Shown here: positions 53,404 to 62,935 of the stretch, piece by piece
How positions within the stretch are numbered: position 1 is the stretch's first letter
How the letters are laid out: each line of letters opens with the position of its first letter
NCBI RefSeq assembly: GCF_021601625.1
Contig: NZ_BQHR01000010.1
Location: 1 to 64,000, forward strand
Length of the DNA stretch: 64,000 nt
Direction: 5' to 3'
Source of the DNA: Pseudomonas paraglycinae
GTDB taxonomy: Bacteria; Pseudomonadota; Gammaproteobacteria; Pseudomonadales; Pseudomonadaceae
Notes under the pieces: model-generated
Seen by the model: only the letters and a program-made list of their open reading frames with translations
What the model was told of the DNA's origin: nothing
The model's database searches: none
Position numbers and translations under genes: made by a program

Positions 53404-53896
53404 CGTCGCGCCTCTTCTCTCTGGGCGCCCGCAGGCGCGTCAAAAACAACAAGCCACGCAGGATGCGTGGCTTGTTGTAGGAAAAATGGCCGGACGAACC
53501 GGCCGAAGGCCGCGCAGTATACCGCAAAGAAAGCAATAAACAGCCCCCGTGGCGACCATCTGTCATCTGCACCGAACCACTCATTTTACTGACTCGAAAA
53601 TCAAGAACAGCGCCTCTGCCGTTCAAACGAAATACATAGCGATCAAGTTATATCGGGAACGCACTTAACTCACTGCGGCATCCATGTAATAAAATTCAAA
53701 ACACTCCTGAGCGTCATAACTCATCGCGCATGGTATATAAACAATCACCCACAACTTACTGACGCAGCCAATCACCACAACCGGCAATATCAATATCAAC
53801 CAGAAATACCCACTACCGTTATACCTCTTGCAATACATCGCAAGCTGGGCGCATTGCTAAAACCCGCAATAACTCAAACATTAAAAGGATTTAAAC
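53404..53896. promoter_or_regulatory. purE leader and divergent intergenic region
   Basis: This is 493 bases without a supported gene. The left part is the leftward purE leader, with a possible -10 TATACT (minus strand, about 53517-53522), a GGCCGG/CCGGCC hairpin followed by ATTTTT, and a perfect 15-base hairpin at 53446-53478. The right part becomes visibly AT-rich and leads to AAAAGGAT before the metalloprotease-like gene at 53897; its promoter could not be assigned. Confidence 0.6.
53446..53478 (-). terminator. terminator-like hairpin in the purE leader
   Basis: Perfect 15-base arms ACAACAAGCCACGCA and TGCGTGGCTTGTTGT surround a three-base loop. On the minus strand, TTTTT follows directly. 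It ends 43 bases before the purE start, so it could attenuate purEK, or terminate a transcript coming from the right. Confidence 0.72.
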
Positions 53897-54502
53897 ATGC
53901 TAAAGGAACCAATAGCACTACAAGTTTTCATCCACGAAGACCTGTCGGACTACACTAAGGAAGATCTATACAAAAGGCACTTCTCCTGGCTTGCAGCGGA
54001 GATTGAGTACATTACCGGCCGCAAAATGCTGATTCGCCTGATCGAACCATCAGAAGCAAGGGACCTGAGCAGTCATCCGTATCAAAACTTGAACGAACGT
54101 GCCTCGCTGAGCGCTTGGAAAACCAAGGTCGACAAGTATCGAAACACTAATCTTGACCTGCGCTTGATCAAGTTTCTGTTACTGACGCGCAACTCTATAA
54201 ACAGCCGTACACGGGGAATTGCCGAACTCCCAGGTTACGTGGGTATCGCCTCGACAGAAAAAGTCAGCACGGCCGCTCACGAAGTAGGGCACATGTTCGG
54301 TGCAACACATGAAGACGCCGAAATTCTCTACAACGGATGGTGGAGCGAAACGGTCATGTCGAGTGATGAGTTCTCTCCACTGCGAAGCAACGCCGACCGT
54401 TTCAGTGATAAAAATCGAGAAAACATTCGTAAGTACCTGAGCACAAAAGTTGTAACAGGCCCAGTGCAATCGACCCTGCGTCCCGAGGAAGACTGGGACT
54501 GA
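53897..54502 (+). CDS. metzincin-motif zinc metalloprotease-like protein (first of tandem pair)
   Basis: A 201-residue protein with a complete metzincin zinc motif HEVGHMFGATH (residues 128-138: His128, Glu129, His132, His138) and a likely Met-turn at ETVM (Met154). A conserved stretch EILYNGWWSET lies between. Zinc-dependent proteolysis is predicted. No signal peptide or membrane helix, so either it works in the cytoplasm or leaves by an unrecognised route. AAAAGGAT precedes the ATG. Its C-terminal half closely resembles the next gene, so they arose by duplication. Base composition is AT-richer than neighbours, suggesting acquired DNA. Biological role unknown. Confidence 0.82.
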   Translation: MLKEPIALQVFIHEDLSDYTKEDLYKRHFSWLAAEIEYITGRKMLIRLIEPSEARDLSSHPYQNLNERASLSAWKTKVDKYRNTNLDLRLIKFLLLTRNSINSRTRGIAELPGYVGIASTEKVSTAAHEVGHMFGATHEDAEILYNGWWSETVMSSDEFSPLRSNADRFSDKNRENIRKYLSTKVVTGPVQSTLRPEEDWD

Positions 54503-54536
54503 GGCAAGGCATGCCGAACTTAAAAAGGAATTACAG

Positions 54537-55124
54537 ATGACCATTGTTAACAAGAAACGAGACATCAATATCTTCGCCGTCGTTCACGACGATATTCCGG
54601 CGACGACAACCACGAGTATTTACGCCGAGCACTTCCAGCCTTTTGTGAAAGAGCTGGAAAGCTTTATCGATCGAAAATTCAATGTTGTCTTTGGCAGGGG
54701 CGCACCCTACAGCCAGTTCAACTACAAAGGTGATGACCCGCTACGGACCTTGAAAAGTTGGGAAATACTGGGCCGCCAATACCTGGAGCTGGCCAAGGCC
54801 GAAGGCTTCGAGACTGGCCCGCTGGATCAGGTCGTTCTGCTGACTAAAGAAAACCTGAATGAGAGGACTGGGGGGGCTGCACTGCTATGGCCTCCACTCA
54901 ATACCGGAAACTTTGCAATCTCTTCTCTCGGCAGCCGGATCACTGTGGGTCATGAAGTCGGTCACTTGCTGGGCGCCCGACATGAAGATTCGGAAATTCA
55001 ATACAACGGCTGGTGGTGTGAAACGTACATGACCCCACAACCCCATCCACTCAGATCCATTTGTTACAGTTTCAGCCAGAAAAACCGGGAAAACATACAA
55101 AATCATTTGGCCAGCAAAGGCTGA
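54537..55124 (+). CDS. metzincin-motif zinc metalloprotease-like protein (second of tandem pair)
   Basis: A 195-residue paralogue of the preceding gene, 34 bases downstream and with its own AAAAGGAAT ribosome site. The zinc motif is HEVGHLLGARH (139-149) and the Met-turn is probably ETYM (Met165). Shared landmarks are EIQYNGWWCET, HPLRS and FSQKNRENI. The N-terminal half differs more, which could reflect different substrates. Cysteines at 161 and 176 are not in the first copy. No signal peptide. No inhibitor gene was recognised next to the pair. Confidence 0.82.
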   Translation: MTIVNKKRDINIFAVVHDDIPATTTTSIYAEHFQPFVKELESFIDRKFNVVFGRGAPYSQFNYKGDDPLRTLKSWEILGRQYLELAKAEGFETGPLDQVVLLTKENLNERTGGAALLWPPLNTGNFAISSLGSRITVGHEVGHLLGARHEDSEIQYNGWWCETYMTPQPHPLRSICYSFSQKNRENIQNHLASKG

Positions 55125-55181
55125 CCGTTCGCCTGGAGACTCGGCAGAGGCGAAAACAAAGTTCGCCTCTGCTTCCATCAC

Positions 55182-56093
55182 TCAGCTATTGCCACTCGCC
55201 GCGCCGCCCTCCAACTTGCGCCACAACAACCGCACATTGGCCTTGCGCACCAGCGCGCATCTGTACAGACGAATCTCCAGCGGCACATGCCACTGCGCGC
55301 CGCCGCAGACCACCAGTTCGCCCCGCGCCAGCTCGGCCCGCACGCTCAGCTGCGGTACCCAGGCAATGCCGAGGCCTTCCAGCGCCATGCTTTTCAGGCT
55401 GTCGGCCATGGCGGTTTCATAGATCGTGGTGAAGCGCAGCTGACGCTGACGCAGCAAGCCGTTCACGGAGCGTCCGAGAAACGCCCCGGCGCTGTACGCC
55501 AGTAACGGCACACTGCCCTCGCCTTCCAGATCGAACAGCGGCTTGCCATTGGCATCCGCCGCACATACCGGAAGCATTTCGGTCTGGCCCAGGTGCAGCG
55601 ACGGGAAGATCTCCGGGTCCATCTGCATCGCCGCGTCCGGGTCGTAGAACGCCAGCATCAGATCGCAGCCACCTTCACGCAGCGCGTGCACCGCGTCGCC
55701 AACGTTGGTCGCCACCAGCCGGGTAGCGATGTTCAGGCCTTCGTTGCGCAATTGCGCGATCCAGCGCGGAAAGAAACCGAGCGCCAGCGAGTGCGCCGCC
55801 GCGACCTGGATCACTTCGCCCTGCCCGCCTTCCAGATGATGAAGATGGCGCAGCACTTCACCGAGCTGTTCGACCACGGTGCGCGCGGTCACCAGGAACA
55901 GTTGCCCCGCCGCCGTCAGCTCGATTGGCGTGCGCGAGCGGTTGACCAGCGTCAGGCCCAGCGCCGCTTCCAGGCTGCGGATCCGCCGACTGAAAGCCGG
56001 CTGGGTCACGAAGCGCCGTTCGGCCGCCTGCGAGAAGCTGCGGGTGGCAGCCAGAGCACTGAAGTCCTCGAGCCATTTGCTTTCCAGATTCAT
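55182..56093 (-). CDS. LysR-family transcriptional regulator
   Basis: A 303-residue LysR regulator. The N-terminal winged helix-turn-helix reads WLEDFSALAATRSFSQAAER and TQPAFSRRIRSLEAALG. The effector-binding domain is C-terminal. The start MNLESKWL at 56093 has GGGAGGACG 4-11 bases upstream; a longer frame to 56117 is less likely. It is divergent from aspA, with the 180-base gap a likely shared control region, so it may regulate aspA; that is inference from layout, as with PA5428-aspA. Confidence 0.92.
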   Translation of the reverse strand: MNLESKWLEDFSALAATRSFSQAAERRFVTQPAFSRRIRSLEAALGLTLVNRSRTPIELTAAGQLFLVTARTVVEQLGEVLRHLHHLEGGQGEVIQVAAAHSLALGFFPRWIAQLRNEGLNIATRLVATNVGDAVHALREGGCDLMLAFYDPDAAMQMDPEIFPSLHLGQTEMLPVCAADANGKPLFDLEGEGSVPLLAYSAGAFLGRSVNGLLRQRQLRFTTIYETAMADSLKSMALEGLGIAWVPQLSVRAELARGELVVCGGAQWHVPLEIRLYRCALVRKANVRLLWRKLEGGAASGNS

Positions 56094-56273
56094 CACGTCC
56101 TCCCGGACACGCACCAAAACAGGTCACACGTCTGCCGCGCACGCGGCGTCACACGGGCATTATGCCGAATGTGCATAGGGCAGTGTTTAACAGCATTGGC
56201 CCAAAAATTCCCACAAGCCTAGCATTCGCAGCGTTCCGGCACAGACCGGGTCCATATCGAGATGATTTCTATC

Positions 56274-57698
56274 ATGTCCTCCGCTGCATCATTCCGCACA
56301 GAAAACGACCTGCTTGGCGCCCTCGAAGTCCCTGCTCAAGCGTATTACGGCATCCAGACCCTGCGAGCGGTGAACAACTTCCGCCTCTCGGGCGTTCCGA
56401 TTTCGCACTACCCGAAGCTGGTTGTCGGTCTGGCGATGGTCAAACAGGCCGCTGCTGACGCCAACCGTGAGCTGGGTCACCTGAGCGAAGCCAAGCACGC
56501 TGCCATCAGCGAAGCCTGTGCACGTCTGATCCGCGGTGATTTCCACGAAGAGTTCGTGGTCGACATGATTCAAGGTGGCGCCGGTACCTCCACCAACATG
56601 AACGCCAACGAAGTGATCGCCAACATCGCGCTGGAAGCGATGGGTCACCAGAAAGGCGAATACCAGTACCTGCACCCGAACGACGACGTGAACATGGCGC
56701 AGTCGACCAACGACGCCTACCCGACCGCGATCCGCCTGGGTCTGCTGCTGGGTCACGACGCGCTGCTGGCCAGCCTCGACAGCCTGATTCAGGCTTTCGC
56801 AGCCAAGGGTGAAGAATTCAACCACGTCCTGAAGATGGGTCGTACCCAGCTGCAAGACGCCGTACCAATGACCCTGGGTCAGGAATTCCGTGCTTTCGCC
56901 ACCACCATGGGTGAAGACCTCGCCCGTCTGAAGACGCTGGCTCCAGAACTGCTGACTGAAGTGAACCTGGGCGGCACCGCGATCGGTACCGGCATCAACG
57001 CTGACCCGCGTTACCAGGCCCTGGCCGTACAGCGTCTGGCGCTGATCAGCGGTCAACCGCTGGTTCCAGCCGCCGACCTGATCGAAGCCACTTCCGACAT
57101 GGGCGCCTTCGTGCTGTTCTCCGGCATGCTCAAGCGCACCGCGGTCAAGCTGTCGAAGATCTGCAACGACCTGCGCCTGCTGTCCAGCGGCCCGCGCACC
57201 GGCATCAACGAAATCAACCTGCCGGCGCGTCAGCCAGGCAGCTCGATCATGCCAGGCAAGGTCAACCCGGTTATCCCGGAAGCCGTGAACCAGGTTGCTT
57301 TCCAGGTCATCGGTAACGATCTGGCGCTGACCATGGCAGCCGAAGGCGGCCAACTGCAACTGAACGTGATGGAGCCGCTGATCGCCTTCAAGATCCTCGA
57401 CTCGATCCGCCTGCTGCAACGCGCCATGGACATGCTGCGCGAGCACTGCATCGTCGGCATCACCGCCAACGAAGCGCGCTGCCGTGAACTGGTCGAACAC
57501 TCGATCGGTCTGGTCACCGCACTGAACCCGTACATCGGCTACAAAAACGCCACCCGCATCGCCCGTATCGCCCTTGAAAGCGGCCGCGGCGTGCTGGAAC
57601 TGGTGCGCGAAGAAGGTCTGCTCGACGAAGCCATGCTCGCCGACATCCTGCGCCCGGAAAACATGATTGCTCCACGTCTGGTGCCTCTGAAGGCCTGA
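56274..57698 (+). CDS. aspA: aspartate ammonia-lyase AspA
   Basis: A 474-residue aspartase (L-aspartate to fumarate and ammonia). The superfamily signature GSSIMPGKVN is at 322-331 and carries the catalytic serine region. TSTNMNANEV and the QSTNDAYPTAIR segment are also typical. The start MSSAASFRTEN at 56274 agrees with what I remember of P. fluorescens AspA; an ATG 12 bases upstream is an alternative. Its neighbours (alanine symporter, asparaginase) point to a role in aspartate/asparagine catabolism. Confidence 0.96.
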   Translation: MSSAASFRTENDLLGALEVPAQAYYGIQTLRAVNNFRLSGVPISHYPKLVVGLAMVKQAAADANRELGHLSEAKHAAISEACARLIRGDFHEEFVVDMIQGGAGTSTNMNANEVIANIALEAMGHQKGEYQYLHPNDDVNMAQSTNDAYPTAIRLGLLLGHDALLASLDSLIQAFAAKGEEFNHVLKMGRTQLQDAVPMTLGQEFRAFATTMGEDLARLKTLAPELLTEVNLGGTAIGTGINADPRYQALAVQRLALISGQPLVPAADLIEATSDMGAFVLFSGMLKRTAVKLSKICNDLRLLSSGPRTGINEINLPARQPGSSIMPGKVNPVIPEAVNQVAFQVIGNDLALTMAAEGGQLQLNVMEPLIAFKILDSIRLLQRAMDMLREHCIVGITANEARCRELVEHSIGLVTALNPYIGYKNATRIARIALESGRGVLELVREEGLLDEAMLADILRPENMIAPRLVPLKA

Positions 57699-58140
57699 TC
57701 CGACGCGTTACTTGTAGCACCGCTCACCAGGTCGAGGGACTAGACACCTCTCACCTTTTGAGGGCTTGGGGAGCATTCCCCGAGCCCTTTTTTTTAACTG
57801 TTTGAACCTGAGAACCGTATGTATGGAAGCTGGCTGCAAACCGGCTCCCAGACAAGCCCGACGCCGGTAACGTCGGGTGTTTCAAAGCTTCGTTTCGTCG
57901 CTTGCACCACAACCGTGCAGACGGGCGCCGCACTGATCGGTATAGTGCCGCCCCTCTTCGCGTGAGCGGTCGTCGGTAACGAGGCCATAACCCATGCGAA
58001 ACCCGAACTAATAACAAACCCGCGATATGGATCCGGGACGAAACCCTCGCCTCGCCCGTTGTGCCGCACGCACACCGGTGTAACGCGATGTTTCCGACCA
58101 TCCAGCATTTGCTTACACAATAAACAGCGAGGAAAAATCC
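57699..58140. other. intergenic region, 442 bases, between aspA and the symporter gene
   Basis: Holds the aspA terminator at 57762-57795. The rest has only small frames in both directions without family resemblance. AGCGAGGAAAAATCC immediately precedes the symporter ATG. No conserved RNA was recognised. Confidence 0.5.
57762..57795 (+). terminator. intrinsic terminator of aspA
   Basis: GGGCTTGGGGA pairs with TCCCCGAGCCC (one G-T pair) around GCAT and is followed by T8. Confidence 0.92.
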
Positions 58141-59586
58141 ATGCTCGAAGTCATCAACGACTTCCTCTCAGGGAAAGTACTGATCGTGCTCATTGTCGGG
58201 CTCGGTAGCTACTTCACGATTCGCTCGCGTTTCGTTCAATTGCGCCACTTCTTCCACATGTTCGCGGTGTTCCGCGACAGCCTCAAAGGCAGCGCCGGGC
58301 AACTCAGCTCGTTCCAGGCCCTGATGCTCAGCCTCGCCGGCCGCGTCGGTGCAGGCAACATCGCCGGTGTCGGCATCGCCGTGACTCTCGGTGGTCCGGG
58401 TGCGGTGTTCTGGATGTGGGTGACCGCTCTGGTCGGCATGTCCAGCAGCTTCTTCGAATGTACGCTGGCCCAGGTCTACAAGCGCGCCGATGGCGATGGC
58501 CTGTACCGTGGCGGTCCGGCTTACTACATCCAGCACGGCCTGAAACTCAAAGGCATGGCGGTGGTGTTCTCGATTCTGCTGCTGGTCACTTACGGATTCG
58601 CCTTCATCGGCCTGCAGTCCTACACCGTGACCCACTCGCTGCAAAACGCCTTTGCCTTTGATCCGCAACACACCGGTATCGTCCTGGCAGTGCTGCTGGC
58701 CATTACCTTCATCGGTGGCATCAAGCGCATCGCTTCGGTGTCCGACCTGCTGGTACCGATCAAGACCCTGGCCTACATCGGCGTGACCCTGTACGTGATC
58801 GGCACCCAGATCGAACACGTGCCAGCCATGCTGGAAACCATCTTCAAGAGCGCCTTCGGTCTCGACCCGGCCTTCGGCGGCCTGCTCGGCAGCGCCATCG
58901 TGATGGGCGTGAAACGTGGCGTGTTCGCCAACGAAGCGGGCCTGGGCAGTGCGCCGAACGTCGCCGCCGTGGCCGCCGTGAAGCACCCGGGCGCTCAAGG
59001 CGTGGTTCAGGCGTTCAGCGTGTTCCTCGACACCTTCGTGATCTGCACCTGCACCGCGCTGCTGATCCTGCTGTCGGGCTTCTACACCCCGGGCTTCGAA
59101 GGTGACGGCATCGTCCTGACCCAGAACTCGCTGGCCGCCGTGGTGGGTGACTGGGGCCGCATGTTCGTCAGCGTCGCGCTGTCGCTGTTCGTCTTCACTT
59201 GCATCCTCTACAACTACTACCTGGGCGAAAACAGCCTGCAGTTCCTCACCCGCAACCGCGCTGCGCTGATGACGTTCCGCGGCCTGGTGCTGGCGCTGGT
59301 GGTCTGGGGTTCGATGCAGGATCTGTCGACCGTGTTCGCCTTCGCCGACATCACCATGACCTGCCTGGCCTTCGTCAACCTGGTGGCCCTGGCCATGCTG
59401 TTCAAGGTCGGCATGCGCGTGATGCGCGACTACGATGCGCAGCGTCGCGCCGGCGTCGACCAGCCGGTGTTCGACTCCAGCAAGTTCAGCGACCTGGATC
59501 TGGACCTGAAGGCCTGGCCTGCCAATCCGTCGGCCGACACCCAGGCCGACGCTCAGCCGCAAGGCATCCCTGCAGCGCAACGCTGA
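58141..59586 (+). CDS. sodium:alanine/glycine symporter (AGCS family)
   Basis: A 481-residue transporter with about 10-11 helices. Family motifs are GRVGAGNIAGVGIAVTLGGP near residue 75, the AQVYKRADGDGLYRGGPAYY segment, and KRGVFANEAGLGSAPNVAAV. It imports alanine or glycine with sodium. A hydrophilic tail of about 50 residues closes the protein. It sits between aspA and asparaginase, so a role in uptake of small amino acids for catabolism is likely. Confidence 0.94.
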   Translation: MLEVINDFLSGKVLIVLIVGLGSYFTIRSRFVQLRHFFHMFAVFRDSLKGSAGQLSSFQALMLSLAGRVGAGNIAGVGIAVTLGGPGAVFWMWVTALVGMSSSFFECTLAQVYKRADGDGLYRGGPAYYIQHGLKLKGMAVVFSILLLVTYGFAFIGLQSYTVTHSLQNAFAFDPQHTGIVLAVLLAITFIGGIKRIASVSDLLVPIKTLAYIGVTLYVIGTQIEHVPAMLETIFKSAFGLDPAFGGLLGSAIVMGVKRGVFANEAGLGSAPNVAAVAAVKHPGAQGVVQAFSVFLDTFVICTCTALLILLSGFYTPGFEGDGIVLTQNSLAAVVGDWGRMFVSVALSLFVFTCILYNYYLGENSLQFLTRNRAALMTFRGLVLALVVWGSMQDLSTVFAFADITMTCLAFVNLVALAMLFKVGMRVMRDYDAQRRAGVDQPVFDSSKFSDLDLDLKAWPANPSADTQADAQPQGIPAAQR

Positions 59587-59685
59587 TCGGGTAAAAACCG
59601 GGCGCAGGTCTTGCGCCCGGCGTGACACAGGCGGCGGTCGGCGTCATGCTCGACCGCATGCTGTCTTCGTTCAGGAGAACTCCCC

Positions 59686-60690
59686 ATGAATTCCTCGACC
59701 TACCCTGCCGCCCAGCACGTCATGGTGCTGTACACCGGCGGCACCATCGGCATGCAGGCCAGCGCCAATGGCCTGGCCCCGGCGTCCGGTTTCGAAGCGC
59801 GGATGCGCGACTACCTGCACAGCCAGCCTGAGCTGGTCGTACCGCAGTGGCGCTTTCGCGAGATGTCGCCGCTGATCGACAGCGCCAACATGACCCCGGC
59901 CTACTGGCAGCAACTGCGTGAAGCCGTCGTCGATGCCGTCGATGTGCAAGGTTGCGACAGCGTGCTGATCCTGCACGGCACCGACACCCTGGCCTACAGC
60001 GCCGCCGCCATGAGCTTCCAGTTGCTCGGCCTGCATGCCCGCGTGTGCTTCACCGGTTCGATGCTGCCGGCCGGCGTCACCGACAGCGACGCCTGGGAAA
60101 ACCTCAGCGGTGCGCTGGTCGCCCTCGGCCAAGGCCTGGCGCCGGGTGTACACCTTTATTTCCACGGCGAACTGCTGGCGCCGACCCGTTGCGCGAAAGT
60201 GCGCAGCTTCGGCCGTCATCCGTTCAAACGCCTGGAGCGTCAGGGCGGCGGCTTGAAGGCCACGTCCCTGCCGGCAGCGCTGAACTACAACCAGCCCAAG
60301 CAACTGGCCAAGGTGGCGGTATTGCCGCTGTTCCCGGGCATCGGCGCCGAGATCATCGACGGCCTGCTCGACAGCGGCATTCAGGGTCTGGTGCTGGAGT
60401 GCTACGGCAGCGGCACCGGGCCGAGCGACAATCCGGAGTTCCTCGCCAGCCTTGGCCGGGCGCGGGACAACGGTGTCGTGGTGGTTGCGGTCACGCAGTG
60501 CCATGAAGGCGGTGTTGAGCTGGATGTCTACGAAGCGGGCAGCCGCTTGCGTGGCGTTGGCGTGCTGTCCGGTGGCGGCATGACCCGCGAAGCAGCGTTC
60601 GGCAAGTTGAACGGATTGCTTGGCGCGGGTCTTGAGACAGCTGAAGTGCGGCGACTGGTCGAACTCGACTTGTGCGGCGAGCTCATCTGA
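59686..60690 (+). CDS. L-asparaginase
   Basis: A 334-residue asparaginase (asparagine to aspartate and ammonia). The catalytic threonine motif VLYTGGTIGMQ is near residue 17, and the second motif LILHGTDTLAYSA near residue 95 holds the Thr-Asp pair. No signal peptide, so it should be cytoplasmic (type I-like). AGGAGA lies 10 bases before the ATG. The aspartate it yields would feed AspA, encoded 2 kb upstream. Confidence 0.94.
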   Translation: MNSSTYPAAQHVMVLYTGGTIGMQASANGLAPASGFEARMRDYLHSQPELVVPQWRFREMSPLIDSANMTPAYWQQLREAVVDAVDVQGCDSVLILHGTDTLAYSAAAMSFQLLGLHARVCFTGSMLPAGVTDSDAWENLSGALVALGQGLAPGVHLYFHGELLAPTRCAKVRSFGRHPFKRLERQGGGLKATSLPAALNYNQPKQLAKVAVLPLFPGIGAEIIDGLLDSGIQGLVLECYGSGTGPSDNPEFLASLGRARDNGVVVVAVTQCHEGGVELDVYEAGSRLRGVGVLSGGGMTREAAFGKLNGLLGAGLETAEVRRLVELDLCGELI

Positions 60691-60699
60691 TCGCAACAA

Positions 60700-60727
60700 G
60701 CTGTGGGAGCACCTCTGCTCCCACAGC
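60700..60727. repeat. REP-type palindrome (GTGGGAGC class)
   Basis: GCTGTGGGAGCA and TGCTCCCACAGC surround CCTC. It lies directly after the asparaginase stop, related to the element at 34271-34302, and may end transcription. Confidence 0.82.
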
Positions 60728-60778
60728 CCGGCATGCAACTTGCTGCCGTTTCCAGCATCCCAAGGCTGGAAGTTCGCG

Positions 60779-61777
60779 ATGCTCCACTCCCACCTCACCA
60801 CCCTCAACGCCGTCTCCCTGGTGCTCAACACCTTCAGGGATCAGGGCCTGTCCAGCGAAGCGCTGCTGGCCGGCAGCGGCATCAGCGCGGCGGATCTGAG
60901 CCGGGCCGACACCCGCATCACCACCAATCAGGAGATGCAGGTCTGCGCCAACGCGGTCGCGCTCAAACACGACATCGGTCTGGAGCTGGGCCGGCGCATG
61001 CATGTTTCCTGCTACGGCATCCTCGGTTACGCGCTGCTGACCTGTGCCACCTTCGGTGACGCTTTGCGCCTGGCGATCCGTTATCCGGCGCTGCTGGGAA
61101 CACTTTTCGAGCTGAGCCTGGAAGATGACGGCGAGCGCGTCTGGTTTGTCGCCGCCGATTATCGCGAGAGCCCGGCGATGGCGGTGTTCAACGCGGAGTT
61201 CTGTCTGGTGTCGCTGAAAGTCATCTGCGACGACCTGCTCGGCCATCCGTTGCCATTGCTGGCTGCCCGCTTCGAACACAGCGCGCCAGACTATCGCGAC
61301 AGCTATTCCGAACACTTCAAGGCGCCCCTGCACTTCGGCGCCAAGGACAACGCCTTCGCCTTCGACCGGCGCTGGCTCGACCAGCCGCTGCCGCTGGCCG
61401 ACATCATCACCCACCAGGCCATGGCCGAACGCTGCCGCAAACAGAACACCGAGTTCACCGGCCGCCAGGCGTGGCTGGGGCGGATCCGCCAGTTGCTCAG
61501 CGCACAACTCAATGCCGCACCGGGGCTGGAAGGTCTGGCGCAGCAGATGAACTGCTCGCCACGCACGCTGCGCCGGCATCTGAAAGACATGGGTTGCAGC
61601 TATCAGGAGCTGCTCGACGAACTGCGTTTCGAGCGAGCCAAGCAGATGCTTTGCGAGGATCAATTGCCGATCTACCGCATCGCCGAAACCCTCGGTTTCA
61701 GCGAGACTGCGAGCTTCCGCCATGCCTTCGTGCGCTGGAGCGGTGTGGCGCCGAGTCAGTTCCGACCACACGGTTAA
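60779..61777 (+). CDS. AraC-family regulator with arabinose-binding-like N-terminal domain
   Basis: A 332-residue regulator. The N-terminal part (about 15-190) looks like the PF12625 domain found in OruR/ArgR-like AraC proteins (GLELGRRMHVSCYGILGYAL). The C-terminal AraC helix-turn-helix pair includes LAQQMNCSPRTLRRHLKDMG and IAETLGFSETASFRHAFVRW. The ATG at 60779 has GGAAG 7 bases upstream. It precedes the acetylpolyamine amidohydrolase by 132 bases on the same strand; regulation of the polyamine genes is possible but unproven. Confidence 0.92.
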   Translation: MLHSHLTTLNAVSLVLNTFRDQGLSSEALLAGSGISAADLSRADTRITTNQEMQVCANAVALKHDIGLELGRRMHVSCYGILGYALLTCATFGDALRLAIRYPALLGTLFELSLEDDGERVWFVAADYRESPAMAVFNAEFCLVSLKVICDDLLGHPLPLLAARFEHSAPDYRDSYSEHFKAPLHFGAKDNAFAFDRRWLDQPLPLADIITHQAMAERCRKQNTEFTGRQAWLGRIRQLLSAQLNAAPGLEGLAQQMNCSPRTLRRHLKDMGCSYQELLDELRFERAKQMLCEDQLPIYRIAETLGFSETASFRHAFVRWSGVAPSQFRPHG

Positions 61778-61909
61778 ACCGTCGAGGGGCGATATCAGGT
61801 CAGTATTTTTGGCCATATCGATCCCCTTTTGGCCTCTCTGGCCGTTCTCCGATTCGCCCCGCGCCGCAACACTGGAGCCAACCGAATCAGCCCCTGCGGA
61901 GAACAACAA

Positions 61910-62931
<1,022 letters not shown>

Positions 62932-62935
<4 letters not shown>

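Noticed and set aside
57794-58120. Small leftward frames between aspA and the symporter gene
   Set aside because: They are mutually overlapping, begin in the terminator area and show no protein-like pattern.
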